Of a stretch of DNA of 36,158 bases, positions 22,201 to 31,552 are shown in pieces. Origin of the DNA: Terriglobia bacterium (lineage in GTDB: Bacteria > Acidobacteriota > UBA6911); assembly GCA_020072565.1 (NCBI GenBank), contig JAIQGI010000055.1:1-36158 (forward strand), in the 5' to 3' direction. How positions within the stretch are numbered: position 1 is the first letter of the stretch; each line of letters begins with the position of its first letter. The position numbers and the translations under genes were made by a program. Below the pieces are notes generated by a model. That model was not told where the DNA came from, did no database searches, and saw nothing but the letters and a program-made list of their open reading frames with translations.

Positions 22201-22836
22201 CTACTTCGAGTAGAGTTCGACGATCAATTGCTCATCGATAGGCATCTGCAGATCGTCGCGTTTCGGTAAGGCCACCACCGTGCCCTTCAGGTTTGCAGCA
22301 TCCAGCTCGAGCCAGGCCGGCACACCACCGCGCCCTCCCACCGTCGCAACGGAGTCCTGGATCTGCTGGACCTTTTTGGTCTTTTCCCGCAGAGTTATGA
22401 CGTCGCCGGCATGGACGGCCAGCGAGGGGATATCCGCTTTCTTCCCGTTGACGAGAACGTTTCCATGGTTGACCAGCTGGCGCGCCTGATCCCGCGAAGT
22501 GGCAAAGCCCAGGCGGCAGACAACGCTGTCCAGCCGGCGTTCCAGATTGAGCAGAAGCGTCTCACCCGTGATTCCCTTCTTCTTCTCGGCTTTTCCGAAG
22601 TAATTGGCAAACTGACGCTCGAGGACACCGTAGATGCGACGCACCTTCTGTTTCTCGCGCAGCTGCAGACCGTAGCCGACCAGCGGTTTCGGACGCCGAT
22701 CACGTCCATGCTGGCCGGGAGCAAAGTTGCGCTTTTCAATCCCGCACGTGTCTTTGAAGCATCGGTCTCCTTTGAGAAAGAGCTTCATTCCTTCCCGGCG
22801 GCAGAGCCGACATTTTGCTTCGCGATATCTAGCCAA
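22201..22836 (-). CDS. rpsD: Small-subunit ribosomal protein uS4
   Basis: uS4 nucleates the 30S body by binding 16S rRNA, and in some bacteria it represses its own operon. The 211 residues are the zinc-keeping C+ type, with C9, C12, C26 and C31 ([14 protein letters not shown]). They also have the S4 RNA-binding domain with [28 protein letters not shown]. It lies 66 bases after rpsK and 96 bases before rpoA. The length and order are normal. Confidence 0.98.
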   Translation of the reverse strand: MARYREAKCRLCRREGMKLFLKGDRCFKDTCGIEKRNFAPGQHGRDRRPKPLVGYGLQLREKQKVRRIYGVLERQFANYFGKAEKKKGITGETLLLNLERRLDSVVCRLGFATSRDQARQLVNHGNVLVNGKKADIPSLAVHAGDVITLREKTKKVQQIQDSVATVGGRGGVPAWLELDAANLKGTVVALPKRDDLQMPIDEQLIVELYSK

Positions 22837-22902
22837 ATTTTTTCTCCTCTTTCGAACTTTCCGTCCGGGACCGCACGCGGGAGCCCGGACGACCTCCAGA
22901 CT

Positions 22903-23310
22903 CTAAACCCTGCGACGCTTGGGCGGCCGGCAGCCGTTGTGGGGAATCGGGGTGATATCGCGGATGTTCTTCACCTCGAGCCCCGCCGCCTGAAGTGCCC
23001 GGACGGCGGACTCGCGGCCGGCGCCGGGCCCCTTGAGGTAAACCTGCAGTGAGCGCATGCCGTAGTCCTTGGCGCCGGCTGCCGCGGTCGTGGCCGCCTG
23101 TTGCGCAGCGAACGGAGTGCCCTTGCGCGATCCCTTGAAACCGACGGCTCCGGCACTCGATGTGGTAAGAAGGTTCCCCTCGAGGTCGGTGATGCTGATG
23201 ATGGTATTGTTGAAGGTCGCCAGAATGTGGGCGATCCCGCTCGGGATGGTGAGCTTTTCGCGCTTCTTTCCGGTCTTCTTCTTCCCTGTCTTTTTTACCT
23301 TTTCCGCCAT
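22903..23310 (-). CDS. rpsK: Small-subunit ribosomal protein uS11
   Basis: uS11 sits on the 30S platform near the mRNA exit and the E site. The 135 residues have a very basic N-terminus ([14 protein letters not shown]), the [21 protein letters not shown] opening of the core, [15 protein letters not shown], and the closing [13 protein letters not shown] that defines the family. It lies 62 bases after rpsM and 66 bases before rpsD, as expected in the alpha operon. Confidence 0.98.
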   Translation of the reverse strand: MAEKVKKTGKKKTGKKREKLTIPSGIAHILATFNNTIISITDLEGNLLTTSSAGAVGFKGSRKGTPFAAQQAATTAAAGAKDYGMRSLQVYLKGPGAGRESAVRALQAAGLEVKNIRDITPIPHNGCRPPKRRRV

Positions 23311-23372
23311 TGATTCACTCCTGATCCGGTCCGGCCCGGAAACGATTCCGATCCCACTTCGATGCCGGCGTG

Positions 23373-23735
23373 CTACTTCTTACCGACGATCCGGCGCGGC
23401 CCCTTGCGGGTGCGCGCGTTGGTGTGGGTCCGCTGCCCGTGCACGGGCAAACCGCGGCGGTGACGCAAGCCGCGGTAGCAACCTATTTCCATGAGCCGTT
23501 TGATATCCATGGAAACAGCTTTGCGCAGATCGCCTTCGACCATGCCGTCCCTCTGGATGATGTTTCGGATGCGGACGGCCTGATCTTCGGTAAGATCCTT
23601 TACCTTGGTGCCAACATCGACTTTTGCCTCTTCGCAGATCTTCGTCGCCCGGCTCCTGCCGATTCCATAGATGTATGTGAGCCCGATCTGCACCCGCTTG
23701 TTCAGTGGCAGATCCACTCCCGCAATTCTAGCCAA
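23373..23735 (-). CDS. rpsM: Small-subunit ribosomal protein uS13
   Basis: uS13 lies in the 30S head and contacts the P-site tRNA and the 50S. The 120 residues begin [22 protein letters not shown] helix-two-turn-helix region ([14 protein letters not shown]) follows, and the protein ends in the basic [17 protein letters not shown] tail that reaches the tRNA. It follows rpmJ by 35 bases and opens the alpha operon segment. Confidence 0.98.
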   Translation of the reverse strand: MARIAGVDLPLNKRVQIGLTYIYGIGRSRATKICEEAKVDVGTKVKDLTEDQAVRIRNIIQRDGMVEGDLRKAVSMDIKRLMEIGCYRGLRHRRGLPVHGQRTHTNARTRKGPRRIVGKK

Positions 23736-23770
23736 AGTTTACCTCCCTAAAGCTGAGTGAGGCGCCGGCC

Positions 23771-23884
23771 TCAACCCTGTCGTTGCTTGTGCTTGGGATT
23801 GGGGCACTGAATGTACACCACTCCCCTGCGGCGGACTACCCTGCATTTAACGCAGATCTTTTTAACCGATGCACGCACTTTCAT
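23771..23884 (-). CDS. rpmJ: Large-subunit ribosomal protein bL36 (zinc form)
   Basis: A 37-residue protein. It reads [20 protein letters not shown] at the start and closes with [13 protein letters not shown]11, C14, C27 and H32 form the zinc site of the C+ form. bL36 helps fold 23S rRNA near helices 42 and 97. It lies 91 bases after infA and 35 bases before rpsM, its classic place at the spc/alpha junction. Confidence 0.97.
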   Translation of the reverse strand: MKVRASVKKICVKCRVVRRRGVVYIQCPNPKHKQRQG

Positions 23885-23975
23885 GACAGTCACTCCACGG
23901 CGATACGCCTACCCAAACTCCCTCGATACTTCACGTCGCACGCCGGAGTTGATTCCCCAGGAATCGACTCGCGGG

Positions 23976-24194
23976 CTACTTATACCGGTAGACGATGCGC
24001 CCCCGGGTCAAATCATAAGGGGACAGTTCGACCAGGATCTTGTCCCCGGGCAGGATGCGGATGAAATTCTTGCGCATCTTCCCCGACACGTGTGCCAGGA
24101 CCATGTGCTTGTTTTCGAGCTCCACGCGGAACATGGCGTTCGGCAGTGTTTCCACTACCGTCCCCACGACCTCGATTGCATCCTCTTTGGGCAT
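23976..24194 (-). CDS. infA: Translation initiation factor IF-1
   Basis: IF-1 is a single OB-fold protein that blocks the A site during initiation. The 72 residues [20 protein letters not shown] to [11 protein letters not shown] match the family end to end, including [12 protein letters not shown] and [12 protein letters not shown]. It starts 20 bases after adk. The map gene that often sits between adk and infA is absent. Confidence 0.98.
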   Translation of the reverse strand: MPKEDAIEVVGTVVETLPNAMFRVELENKHMVLAHVSGKMRKNFIRILPGDKILVELSPYDLTRGRIVYRYK

Positions 24195-24214
24195 ATGACA
24201 TCCCGCGCCGCCGG

Positions 24215-24892
24215 TTACAAGGATGCGGTGCGATTCTGTTCCTCTCCATTCAGGACTTCGACGATTGAGCCGAAAATCTGGTCTACCTCCCCCTCTCCAT
24301 TCACTTCCAGGTACTGCCCGCGCCGCCGATAAAAATCAATCAATGGCCGCGTCGCCTGATGATAGATCTGAAGCCGCTCTCGGATCACCTCGGGCCGATC
24401 GTCCTTGCGCTGTGTCAGGGCCGCACCACATTCGTCGCAGCGTCCCGGCTGGCGGGTCGGATGCAAGCCCGCGTTATAGATTCGATGGCATCGGGGGCAG
24501 TTCCAGCGCGCCGAAAGTCGGTCGACCAGGATCTCGTCATCCACCATGATGCCGATGGCCACGATATCGATGCGCTCCTGGGCAGCCAGTTTCTCAAAGA
24601 ACTCAGCCTGGAGGAGCGTGCGCGGGTACCCGTCCAGGATAAACCCGTGCTGCGAATCCTCTTCCGCAAGACGCGTCTTGACGATCTCATCCACGAGGCT
24701 GTCGGGAACCAACTCCCCCGCCTCCATCACCTTCTGGGCCTCTTTCCCCAAATCGGTCTGCCTTCTTACCGCTTCCCTGAGCACATCGCCCGTGGAAATG
24801 CCGGGGTACCCATAGCGAGCCGCCAGCATGCGTCCCTGTGTCCCCTTACCGGCGCCCGGCGGGCCCAGCAATATCAGTGCTCTTCTCGCCAT
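24215..24892 (-). CDS. adk: Adenylate kinase with zinc-binding lid
   Basis: Adk interconverts ATP, ADP and AMP. The 225 residues carry the P-loop [10 protein letters not shown] (10-19), the AMP-binding STGDVLRE and DGYPRT, and a long lid with C132, C135, C152 and C155 (CPRC, CDEC), the zinc-stabilised form. The C-terminus runs about ten residues past the usual end. The ATG at 24890-24892 gives the normal start. A GTG nine codons upstream overlaps the secY stop as GTGA and could be a coupled start. It lies between secY and infA. Confidence 0.97.
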   Translation of the reverse strand: MARRALILLGPPGAGKGTQGRMLAARYGYPGISTGDVLREAVRRQTDLGKEAQKVMEAGELVPDSLVDEIVKTRLAEEDSQHGFILDGYPRTLLQAEFFEKLAAQERIDIVAIGIMVDDEILVDRLSARWNCPRCHRIYNAGLHPTRQPGRCDECGAALTQRKDDRPEVIRERLQIYHQATRPLIDFYRRRGQYLEVNGEGEVDQIFGSIVEVLNGEEQNRTASL

Positions 24893-24915
24893 AAGATCGC
24901 CGTCCGGAGTACGAA

Positions 24916-26328
24916 TCACCCCCTGCGGCCGCGAATCCGGCCTTTTTTCAAGAACCCGTCATAGTGACGCATGATCAATTGCGATTCGACCTGCTGGACC
25001 GTATCCATGGCCACGCCGACAACGATCAGCAATGAAGTACCGCCGAAATAGAAGGTTACGCCGAGCCCGGTGGTAATGACGCTCAGCCCCGCGCTGGTCA
25101 GCCAGTCGTCGAGCCTGGGACCGATCAGGGGGATCGGCTGAACCTTGAATCCTGAAATCAGGAATTCGGGCAGCAGGCAGACGAGCACGAGATAAATGGC
25201 GCCTGCCGCCGTGAGGCGGCTCAGGATCCGGTCAATGTATTCCGCCGTCCGCTTCCCCGGCCGTATCCCCGGAATGTAGCCGCCGTACTTCCGGATATTG
25301 TCCGCCACCTCCATGGGATTGAAGATGATGCTGACGTAGAAGAAGCAGAAGAAGATGATCCCGGTGATGTAGAGCAGGTTGTACAGGGGCATCCCCTGGG
25401 CGAGCTGCATCTGGAGACTCTTCAGGAACGTCTGCGGAAACATCATGCCGAGTGTCGAAGGAATGGACACGATCGATGCCGCGAAGATCACCGGAATTAC
25501 ACCGCCGGAGTTGACCCGCAGCGGCAGGTGGGTAGCCTGCCCGCCGTAGACCCGGCGACCGACGACCCGCTTGGCGTACTGGACGGGGATCTTCCTCTGC
25601 CCGCGCTCCACGAATACCACGGCCGCAACAGTGAGGATCATCACCACCAGCAGGATAATCACCGTAAAGAGGGTCCAGGTATGCTGCTGCAGGTTGGTCA
25701 CAATCACATTAATAGCGTGGAACAAACCCACGACAATCCCGGCAAAGATGATCAAGCTGATCCCGTTGCCTATCCCTCTTTCAGTGATCTGCTCTCCCAC
25801 CCACATGATGAAGGCGGTTCCGGTAGTCAGCGTGATCATAACCATGAGCCGGAAGCCCCAGCCCGGATTCTGCACGATGGACGGGCCGGTACCGGCGGAT
25901 TTCTCAAGCGCGATCGCGGTCATGAAGCCCTGGAACAAGGTCAGAACCACCGTCAGGTAGCGCGTATACTGGGTGATTTTCTTGCGCCCCAGCTCGCCTT
26001 CTTTGGAAAGCTTTTCCAGGTAGGGGACCACGACCGTCGCCAGCTGAAGAATGATGGACGCCGTGATGTAAGGCATGATGCCGAGCGCAAAGATACTGAA
26101 GCGCCGGAGGTTGCCGCCGGAGAAAATGTCGAGCAAGCCGAAAACGGTTCCCGATTGAGAATTGAACAAAACATCGAGGGCGTCGTGGTTGATGCCGGGC
26201 GTCGGAATGAATGCGCCGAGGCGGTAGACGGCGAGCAATCCCAGCATAAACAGCACCCGTTTGCGCAGGTCCGGAATGCTGGCGATATTTTTTATTGAAC
26301 TGAAAAACGGACTTCTTTCTTCTGGCAT
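24916..26328 (-). CDS. secY: Protein translocase subunit SecY
   Basis: SecY is the channel of the Sec translocon in the inner membrane, working with SecE, SecG and SecA. The 470 residues contain ten hydrophobic segments. The family landmarks include the plug region RLGAFIPTPGIN (about 36-47), GIMPYITASIILQL, and the cytoplasmic loops with RGQRKIPVQYAKR and RPGKRTAEYIDRIL. It is a little longer than the E. coli protein. It follows rplO by 19 bases and precedes adk, the usual spc order. Confidence 0.98.
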   Translation of the reverse strand: MPEERSPFFSSIKNIASIPDLRKRVLFMLGLLAVYRLGAFIPTPGINHDALDVLFNSQSGTVFGLLDIFSGGNLRRFSIFALGIMPYITASIILQLATVVVPYLEKLSKEGELGRKKITQYTRYLTVVLTLFQGFMTAIALEKSAGTGPSIVQNPGWGFRLMVMITLTTGTAFIMWVGEQITERGIGNGISLIIFAGIVVGLFHAINVIVTNLQQHTWTLFTVIILLVVMILTVAAVVFVERGQRKIPVQYAKRVVGRRVYGGQATHLPLRVNSGGVIPVIFAASIVSIPSTLGMMFPQTFLKSLQMQLAQGMPLYNLLYITGIIFFCFFYVSIIFNPMEVADNIRKYGGYIPGIRPGKRTAEYIDRILSRLTAAGAIYLVLVCLLPEFLISGFKVQPIPLIGPRLDDWLTSAGLSVITTGLGVTFYFGGTSLLIVVGVAMDTVQQVESQLIMRHYDGFLKKGRIRGRRG

Positions 26329-26347
26329 TGTTTTTCAACCATCCGGC

Positions 26348-26818
26348 CTACGCCGAAGTTTTTTCCTGCCTGGCGATCATTTCGACTGTGCCACCCGCTT
26401 TCTGAATCTTATCCAGCGCGCTTTTGCTGATCCGATGCGTCCGCACGTGGATTGCGTGCAGCAACTCGCCCGAGCCCAGGATCTTGAGGCCGTCCTTGAG
26501 GTTGTTGATAATCCCCTTCTCCTTGAGGATCTCGGGACCGACTTTTGCCCCCGCCTCGAATTTGGCCAGGCTTTCCAGATTCACGATCGCATATTCCTTG
26601 CGGAACAAGTTGTGGAAGCCGCGCTTGGGCAGGCGCCGGTGCAACGGCATCTGGCCGCCTTCAAAGCTGGGGCGAATCGAAGTCCCCGAGCGGGACTTCT
26701 GCCCTTTATAGCCGCGCGTCGCGGTTTTGCTGTGGCCGGTGCCGATCCCCCGCCCCACGCGCTTCGGTTTGCGATTGGCGCCTCGCGCCGGCGATAAACT
26801 GTTCAATGTCAGTGCCAT
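26348..26818 (-). CDS. rplO: Large-subunit ribosomal protein uL15
   Basis: uL15 is a late-assembling 50S protein. The 156 residues start MALTLNSLSPARGANRKPKR and have the glycine-rich basic arm RGIGTGHSKTATRGYKGQKSRSG, which threads into 23S rRNA, then FEGGQMPLHRRLPKRGF. The globular C-terminal half ends EMIARQEKTSA. It lies 11 bases after rpmD and 19 bases before secY. Confidence 0.98.
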   Translation of the reverse strand: MALTLNSLSPARGANRKPKRVGRGIGTGHSKTATRGYKGQKSRSGTSIRPSFEGGQMPLHRRLPKRGFHNLFRKEYAIVNLESLAKFEAGAKVGPEILKEKGIINNLKDGLKILGSGELLHAIHVRTHRISKSALDKIQKAGGTVEMIARQEKTSA

Positions 26819-26829
26819 CTTCGCTCACC

Positions 26830-27051
26830 CTATTCCGAATCCAGAATCGCGACCAGGTGGGGAATCTGGGCCACCATCCCGCGGACGGCCGGAGTATCCA
26901 CCCTGGTCACGACTTGATTAAGGCGCTTGAAACCGAGGCTCTTGATGATCAGCTTGTGCTTCGGGGGCGTCCCGATGGCACTGCGGATGTACTTGATCCG
27001 CAGCATCGCACCCCCGGCGGGTTTGTCTTGCCTGGTGCCTTTCATAATCAT
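26830..27051 (-). CDS. rpmD: Large-subunit ribosomal protein uL30
   Basis: A small 50S protein of about 60 family residues. The 73-residue frame has a short extra N-terminus ([15 protein letters not shown]) before the core [17 protein letters not shown], which continues GLKR-type ([21 protein letters not shown]). The ATG at 27049-27051 has GAGG four bases upstream and overlaps the rpsE stop as ATGA, so coupling is likely. This supports the longer start despite its being unusual for the family. Confidence 0.95.
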   Translation of the reverse strand: MIMKGTRQDKPAGGAMLRIKYIRSAIGTPPKHKLIIKSLGFKRLNQVVTRVDTPAVRGMVAQIPHLVAILDSE

Positions 27052-27542
27052 ATTTCCTCGACCTGCTTGCCGCGCAGTTTGGCGACTGCGGCCGGCTCCC
27101 TCAGGTTTTTCAGCCCTTCGAAGGTTGCTTTCACCACGTTGTGCGGGTTGGTGCTCCCCAGAGATTTGGTCAAAATGTTGGAGATGCCGGCGGATTGAAC
27201 CACGGCCCGAACCGGCCCACCCGCGATCACCCCCGTCCCGTCGGATGCGGGTTTAAGCATCACTCTTCCAGCTCCGTAGCGGCCGACGACGGCGTGAGGG
27301 ATCGTGCGCCCACTTAAGGGGACCCGAATCAGGTTCTTGCGCGCCTGTTCCACGCCTTTGCGGATGGCTTGAGGGACCTCTTTTGCCTTTCCCATGCCAT
27401 ACCCGACCAGCCCGTTCTGGTCGCCTACGACCACGAGGGCACTGAAGCTCAGGTTTTTGCCCCCCTTGACGACCTTGGTAACGCGGTTGATGGACACGAC
27501 CTGGTCCTTCAACTCCTGCCCAGTCACATCGATTCTTTCCAA
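27048..27542 (-). CDS. rpsE: Small-subunit ribosomal protein uS5
   Basis: uS5 guards mRNA entry and decoding accuracy. The 164 residues have the double-stranded-RNA-binding-type N-terminal half ([20 protein letters not shown], then [20 protein letters not shown]) and the C-terminal half with [17 protein letters not shown] and the [16 protein letters not shown] signature. It starts eight bases after rplR and overlaps rpmD. Confidence 0.98.
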   Translation of the reverse strand: MERIDVTGQELKDQVVSINRVTKVVKGGKNLSFSALVVVGDQNGLVGYGMGKAKEVPQAIRKGVEQARKNLIRVPLSGRTIPHAVVGRYGAGRVMLKPASDGTGVIAGGPVRAVVQSAGISNILTKSLGSTNPHNVVKATFEGLKNLREPAAVAKLRGKQVEEI

Positions 27543-27550
27543 GCTCCCTC

Positions 27551-27919
27551 CTAGAACTTCAAACCGCTTTCGCGGGCCGCTTCCGCCAAAGCCTTGACGC
27601 GGCCGTGGTAAAGGTAGCCGCCGCGGTCGAAAACGACCGCCTTGATCCCCTTGGCCTGCGCCCGTTCGGCAATCGCCTTGCCGACCAGTTTGGCCGCACC
27701 GATGTTCCCCGCCTTTTTCCTATCACCGCACACCTCGGACTCGAGGGTGGAGGCAGCAACCAGGGTCTTGCCGGAAAGATCATCGACGACTTGGGCATAG
27801 ATGTGGGTCAAGCTCCGATAGACGCACAATCGCGGCCGTTCCCCGGTGCCGGAAAGCTTCCGGCGAATTCTCATATGAATCCTGCCGCGTTCGTAGGCGC
27901 GGTCAATTGGAGTGATCAT
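27551..27919 (-). CDS. rplR: Large-subunit ribosomal protein uL18
   Basis: uL18 binds 5S rRNA with uL5 and bL25. The 122 residues have a basic N-terminus ([20 protein letters not shown]) followed by IYAQVVDD and LVAASTLE, then [20 protein letters not shown] at the end, all family landmarks. Its ATG shares a base with the rplF stop (TAATG), so translation is probably coupled. Confidence 0.98.
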   Translation of the reverse strand: MITPIDRAYERGRIHMRIRRKLSGTGERPRLCVYRSLTHIYAQVVDDLSGKTLVAASTLESEVCGDRKKAGNIGAAKLVGKAIAERAQAKGIKAVVFDRGGYLYHGRVKALAEAARESGLKF

Positions 27920-28479
27920 TACGCACCCTTCTTTCCGACCTTAAGCCGGACCGTTTCGCTGGCGTAGCGGATGCCTTTGCCTTTGTAGGCATCGGGTTTG
28001 CGCAGAGCGCGGATGTCCGCCGCCACCTGTCCGACCAGCTGCCGGTTCGCCCCCGAAATGGTCAAGGTCGCAACGTAGTTCTGGATCGTTCTCGGCTGCT
28101 TTTCCACCTTGACGGCAATGCCCTCGGGGATGGGGAACTCGATCGGATGCGAATAGCCCAGACTGAAGGTGACCGCCTTCGGTTTGGCTTCTGCTTTGAA
28201 CCCGATCCCAACGATGTCGAGCATTTTGCTGAAGCCCTCCGTGACACCGCGGACGTTGTTGGCGGCCAGAGCGCGCGCCAGCCCGTGATAGGCAGGATAC
28301 GGTTTTTCGTCCGAATCCCGGGAAGCCAGGAGCTCGTTGCCTTCAATCTTGAAGTGAATGCCGGGCGGAATCGGGCTGGTGAGCTTCGTCTTTTTGGTCT
28401 CAACCTCAAGCATCCCATCCTTGATCGAGATCTTGACGCCGCTGGGTATCTTTATGGGTTTCTTGCCAACTCGCGACAT
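27919..28479 (-). CDS. rplF: Large-subunit ribosomal protein uL6
   Basis: uL6 lies near the factor-binding site and the sarcin-ricin loop. The 186 residues contain two similar folds. The first begins [16 protein letters not shown]. The second holds the family signature around [24 protein letters not shown]. The central linker [14 protein letters not shown] is typical. It follows rpsH by 35 bases. Confidence 0.98.
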   Translation of the reverse strand: MSRVGKKPIKIPSGVKISIKDGMLEVETKKTKLTSPIPPGIHFKIEGNELLASRDSDEKPYPAYHGLARALAANNVRGVTEGFSKMLDIVGIGFKAEAKPKAVTFSLGYSHPIEFPIPEGIAVKVEKQPRTIQNYVATLTISGANRQLVGQVAADIRALRKPDAYKGKGIRYASETVRLKVGKKGA

Positions 28480-28514
28480 AACGCACCTTTAACGTAGCAA
28501 TCCAATCATGGTTC

Positions 28515-28913
28515 TCAGCTGATCGTGCAAAGCACCTCGCCGCCGAGCCCCTTTTCCTGAGCCTGCTTGCCCGTAAGCAACCCTCGCGATGTGGAGATGA
28601 CGCACACACCCATGCCCCCCTGAACTGTGGGGATGCGCGACTTGTCCGCATAGACGCGGCACCCGGGCCTGCTCACCCGGGTAAGGGTGCTGATCACCGG
28701 TACCCTTCCCGGTGCATACCGGAGGTAAACACGAATCATACCCTGTTTTTGTTCGCTCGAGACCGTATAGTTGGAGATATAGCCTTCCTCCTTGAGGATC
28801 CGGATCAGCTCCAACTTCATCTTCGACGACGGGATATCGACCGTTTCGTGTCTCGAGGCGATGGCGTTGCGGACCCGGGTCAGCAGATCGGCAATCGGAT
28901 CGGTCATACTCAT
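28515..28913 (-). CDS. rpsH: Small-subunit ribosomal protein uS8
   Basis: uS8 binds the central domain of 16S rRNA, and in E. coli it represses the spc operon. The 132 residues begin MSMTDPIADLLTRVRNA and close GGEVLCTIS after the GKGLGGE-like turn (QEKGLGGE). Two ATGs (28911-28913 and 28905-28907) are possible; the first has GGAG about ten bases upstream and gives the common length. The longer frame to 28946 is rejected as intergenic. Confidence 0.97.
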   Translation of the reverse strand: MSMTDPIADLLTRVRNAIASRHETVDIPSSKMKLELIRILKEEGYISNYTVSSEQKQGMIRVYLRYAPGRVPVISTLTRVSRPGCRVYADKSRIPTVQGGMGVCVISTSRGLLTGKQAQEKGLGGEVLCTIS

Positions 28914-28988
28914 AGGTTCAACTCTCCAGCCAGGGACGGGCTTCACGCGCCGGCAATCGATCGCCGGACCTGACAGCCTGCCATGCTC

Positions 28989-29174
28989 TTACCAGCTCGA
29001 CTTGGTAACTCCCGGAATTTCACCTGACAGCGCCAGATTCCGGAAGCAGATACGACAGAGCTGGAATTTTCTATACACTCCACGGGAACGGCCGCAGCGC
29101 TGACAGCGATTGTGGGCGCGCACCTTGAATTTGGGTTCGCATCTGGCCTTTGCCCTCAAGCAATTTCTTGCCAC
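28989..29174 (-). CDS. rpsN: Small-subunit ribosomal protein uS14, zinc (type Z) form
   Basis: A 61-residue S14 of the short zinc-binding type. C24, C27, C40 and C43 (CQRC, CRIC) form the site, and the protein ends [14 protein letters not shown] as the type does. It lacks the insertion of the longer zinc-free form. uS14 completes the 30S head. It lies 43 bases after rplE and 75 bases before rpsH. Confidence 0.98.
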   Translation of the reverse strand: MARNCLRAKARCEPKFKVRAHNRCQRCGRSRGVYRKFQLCRICFRNLALSGEIPGVTKSSW

Positions 29175-29217
29175 GGTGACTCCTTAAGCAGGCAGCGCAC
29201 TGCCTGAATACATAAGA

Positions 29218-29766
29218 CTATTGTTCCTTCTTTGCAAATGGCATGCCCATCAGGGTCAACAATGCGCTGGACTCATCATCGGTCGCGGCAGTAGTCACGA
29301 TGGTGATGTTCATGCCGCGCGCCTTGTCAACTTTGCCGTAATCGATCTCGGGAAAGATCAACTGGTCGCGCAATCCCAGAGTGTAGTTGCCGCGCCCGTC
29401 AAACGAGCGGGTCGAAACCCCGCGGAAGTCGCGCACGCGGGGTAACGCGGTATTGACCAGCCGGTCGAAGAACTCGTACATGCGGTCGCCGCGCAGGGTG
29501 ACGGTTACGCCGATCGGCATGCCCTGGCGCAGCTTGAACGCAGCGATCGACTTCTTGGCTTTGGTGACCACAGGGCGCTGTCCGGTGATGGCCGCCAACT
29601 CTTCGGAAGCCGTATCGAGTATCTTGGCATTGGCGATCGCCTCGCCCAGTCCCATGTTCACGTTGATCTTCACCAGTCGGGGCACTGCCATTACATTCTT
29701 GTAACCGAACTGCCGCGTCAGGGCAGGCACCGCCTCCTTCTTGTAGAACTCACGCAATCTACTCAT
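29218..29766 (-). CDS. rplE: Large-subunit ribosomal protein uL5
   Basis: uL5 joins 5S rRNA to the central protuberance and contacts the P-site tRNA. The 182 residues start [19 protein letters not shown]. The core continues with [29 protein letters not shown] and [20 protein letters not shown]. The late [10 protein letters not shown] segment is the family C-terminal strand. It follows rplX by 15 bases. Confidence 0.98.
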   Translation of the reverse strand: MSRLREFYKKEAVPALTRQFGYKNVMAVPRLVKINVNMGLGEAIANAKILDTASEELAAITGQRPVVTKAKKSIAAFKLRQGMPIGVTVTLRGDRMYEFFDRLVNTALPRVRDFRGVSTRSFDGRGNYTLGLRDQLIFPEIDYGKVDKARGMNITIVTTAATDDESSALLTLMGMPFAKKEQ

Positions 29767-29781
29767 GACCGGATATGCCCC

Positions 29782-30108
29782 TTACTCATCCATTGACTCG
29801 TTGCACTTTTTGCAGACTCTGGCCTTGCGGCCGTCTTGCATCACGTTGAATCCCACACGGGCGCGCTTGTTGCAGCGCTTGCAGACCACCATCAGGTTCG
29901 ACAGGTGGATGGAGGACTCTTTGGGAAGAATGCCGCCCTTGACGTTTTTTTGCGGGTTCGGCCGGGTGTGCTTCTGGATGAAGTTCAGCCCCTCCACGAT
30001 CGCACGGTTCTTGTCCGGAAAAACCCTGAGCACCTTTCCTGTCTTGCCTCGGTCTTTGCCCAACAGCACGTAAACCTGATCGTTCTTCCTGATATGCGCT
30101 TTGTACAT
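29782..30108 (-). CDS. rplX: Large-subunit ribosomal protein uL24
   Basis: uL24 starts 50S assembly. The 108 residues have the KOW motif KNDQVYVLLGKDRGKTGKV and end in a region with C76, C79, C99 and C102 (CKRC, CKKC), a four-cysteine site likely to bind zinc, seen in many non-proteobacterial L24 proteins. The ATG at 30106-30108 has GAGG about ten bases upstream; the frame up to 30135 overlaps rplN and is rejected. Confidence 0.97.
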   Translation of the reverse strand: MYKAHIRKNDQVYVLLGKDRGKTGKVLRVFPDKNRAIVEGLNFIQKHTRPNPQKNVKGGILPKESSIHLSNLMVVCKRCNKRARVGFNVMQDGRKARVCKKCNESMDE

Positions 30109-30134
30109 TGGTTCCGATCCTCGCTCGACCGCCA

Positions 30135-30503
30135 CTAAATCACTTCCGGAGCCAGCGACACGATTTTCAGGAATTCCTTGTCCCTGAGTTCGCGGCTGAC
30201 TGGGCCGAATACGCGTGTTCCGATTGGCTCCTTTTGATCATTGATGAGTACGGCCGCATTATCGTCGAAGCGGATATAGGTGCCGTCCTTGCGCCGATGT
30301 TCCTTGCGGGTGCGCACAACTACGGCTTTCACCACCTGGCCTTTTTTCACGGTACCGTCAGGAGAGGCCTCCTTCACGTTCGCGGTAATGATGTCACCCA
30401 GGGTGGCGACGTGTCCTACCTGGTTACCGAGCGGCAGAATGCAGGAGATTCTCCGGGCTCCAGAATTGTCCGCCACTTCCAATATGGTACGCATCTGTAT
30501 CAT
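30135..30503 (-). CDS. rplN: Large-subunit ribosomal protein uL14
   Basis: uL14 forms part of the subunit interface with 16S rRNA. The 122 residues start [20 protein letters not shown] and carry [11 protein letters not shown] and [15 protein letters not shown], the family core, ending [10 protein letters not shown]. It has GAGG ten bases upstream. Unlike its neighbours it is separated from rpsQ by 115 bases that hold a GATTTTGG-family repeat. Confidence 0.98.
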   Translation of the reverse strand: MIQMRTILEVADNSGARRISCILPLGNQVGHVATLGDIITANVKEASPDGTVKKGQVVKAVVVRTRKEHRRKDGTYIRFDDNAAVLINDQKEPIGTRVFGPVSRELRDKEFLKIVSLAPEVI

Positions 30504-30521
30504 GGCTGCTTTACCTCAATG

Positions 30522-30612
30522 AATTTTGGATTCTGGATTTGTGATTTTGGATTTTGGGGCAGTCGGCTGGTTGCCTTTCAATCCAAAATCTAAAATCCAA
30601 AATCCAAAATCC
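30522..30612. repeat. GATTTTGG-family inverted repeat element (copy d), rpsQ-rplN gap
   Basis: The left arm (GATTTTGGATTTTGG and related units, 30522-30559) is inverted at 30579-30612 (CAATCCAAAATC and related). Together they nearly fill the gap between two ribosomal genes. The right edge lies six bases from the rpsQ stop. Confidence 0.7.
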
Positions 30613-30618
30613 CAGTCC

Positions 30619-30891
30619 CTAGGTCGCTTTGGACAGGATTTCCGTCACACGCCACCGTTTTCGTGCACTCAAAGGGCGGGTTTCCATGATGCGCACCCGA
30701 TCCCCGACGTGACACGAACTGTTCTCATCATGGGCCAGGAAAGTCGACGTCTTCCGCAAAGTCTTTTTGTATAGAGGGTGCCGGACCAATCGGTCGACCT
30801 CCACGGCGACGGTCTTCTGCATCGCCGTGCTGGTGACAACCCCCACCTGAGTATGCCGGATGCCCCGCTCCTTCTGCGCCGTACTCGTCAT
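30619..30891 (-). CDS. rpsQ: Small-subunit ribosomal protein uS17
   Basis: uS17 binds the 5' domain of 16S rRNA early in assembly. The 90-residue OB-fold protein shows [20 protein letters not shown] and [19 protein letters not shown], then [20 protein letters not shown], all family landmarks. It overlaps rpmC as ATGA. The N-terminal ten residues ([10 protein letters not shown]) are variable in the family. Confidence 0.98.
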   Translation of the reverse strand: MTSTAQKERGIRHTQVGVVTSTAMQKTVAVEVDRLVRHPLYKKTLRKTSTFLAHDENSSCHVGDRVRIMETRPLSARKRWRVTEILSKAT

Positions 30892-31109
30892 TTCCCTGCC
30901 CCTTGCCTCTTGGCCTCGTCTGCCAGTTCCATCTCACGGAGGATCGTCTTTACCCGCGCGATATCCTTGCGCACCACCCTCATGCGGGAAGCGCTTTCGA
31001 GCTGCCCGGCCGCCGCCTGGAAGCGGAGCTTGAAAAGCTGCTCCCGAAGTGCGGCTGCTTCCAGAACCAGGTCCTCCCTGGACATGTCCCTCATTTGGGA
31101 AGCTTTCAT
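30888..31109 (-). CDS. rpmC: Large-subunit ribosomal protein uL29
   Basis: A 73-residue helical-hairpin protein at the tunnel exit, where trigger factor and SRP dock. [20 protein letters not shown] and [17 protein letters not shown] match the family, and the second helix carries [15 protein letters not shown]. Its ATG overlaps the rplP stop and its stop overlaps rpsQ, both ATGA. The C-terminal basic tail is a little long. Confidence 0.97.
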   Translation of the reverse strand: MKASQMRDMSREDLVLEAAALREQLFKLRFQAAAGQLESASRMRVVRKDIARVKTILREMELADEAKRQGAGK

Positions 31110-31528
31110 GCTTCCTCCATGCCGAATCGTTTCACGAACTTTGTCTTAATGGACATCTTGTGCGCCGCCAGACGCAACGCTTCCTGTGCGACGCTCTCAT
31201 CGATGCCTTCCATTTCGTAGATGATCTTGCCGGGACGCACGACCGCAACCCAACCCTCCGGGGCTCCTTTGCCTTTGCCCATGCGGGTTTCAGCTGGTTT
31301 CTTGGTGATCGGCTTGTCGGGGAAGACCCGGATCCAGATCTTGCCGCCACGCTTGATGAACCGCGTGATCGCCACACGTCCTGCCTCGATCTGCCGGTCG
31401 GTGACCCAGCCCGATTCCATCGCCTTCAGTCCGTAGTCGCCGAACGTGACCTCGGCACCCCGCCAGGCCTTGCCGCGGCGCTTGCCCTTCTGCTGCTTTC
31501 GATATTTGACCTTCTTCGGCATCAACAT
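31106..31528 (-). CDS. rplP: Large-subunit ribosomal protein uL16
   Basis: uL16 lies by the A site and joins the 50S late. The 140 residues start [20 protein letters not shown]. The family signature is [19 protein letters not shown], then [18 protein letters not shown]. It lies 24 bases after rpsC and overlaps rpmC. The start at 31526-31528 gives the common MLMPK opening. Confidence 0.98.
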   Translation of the reverse strand: MLMPKKVKYRKQQKGKRRGKAWRGAEVTFGDYGLKAMESGWVTDRQIEAGRVAITRFIKRGGKIWIRVFPDKPITKKPAETRMGKGKGAPEGWVAVVRPGKIIYEMEGIDESVAQEALRLAAHKMSIKTKFVKRFGMEEA

Positions 31529-31552
31529 GTACTTCTGCTCCTGCTAAACAGA

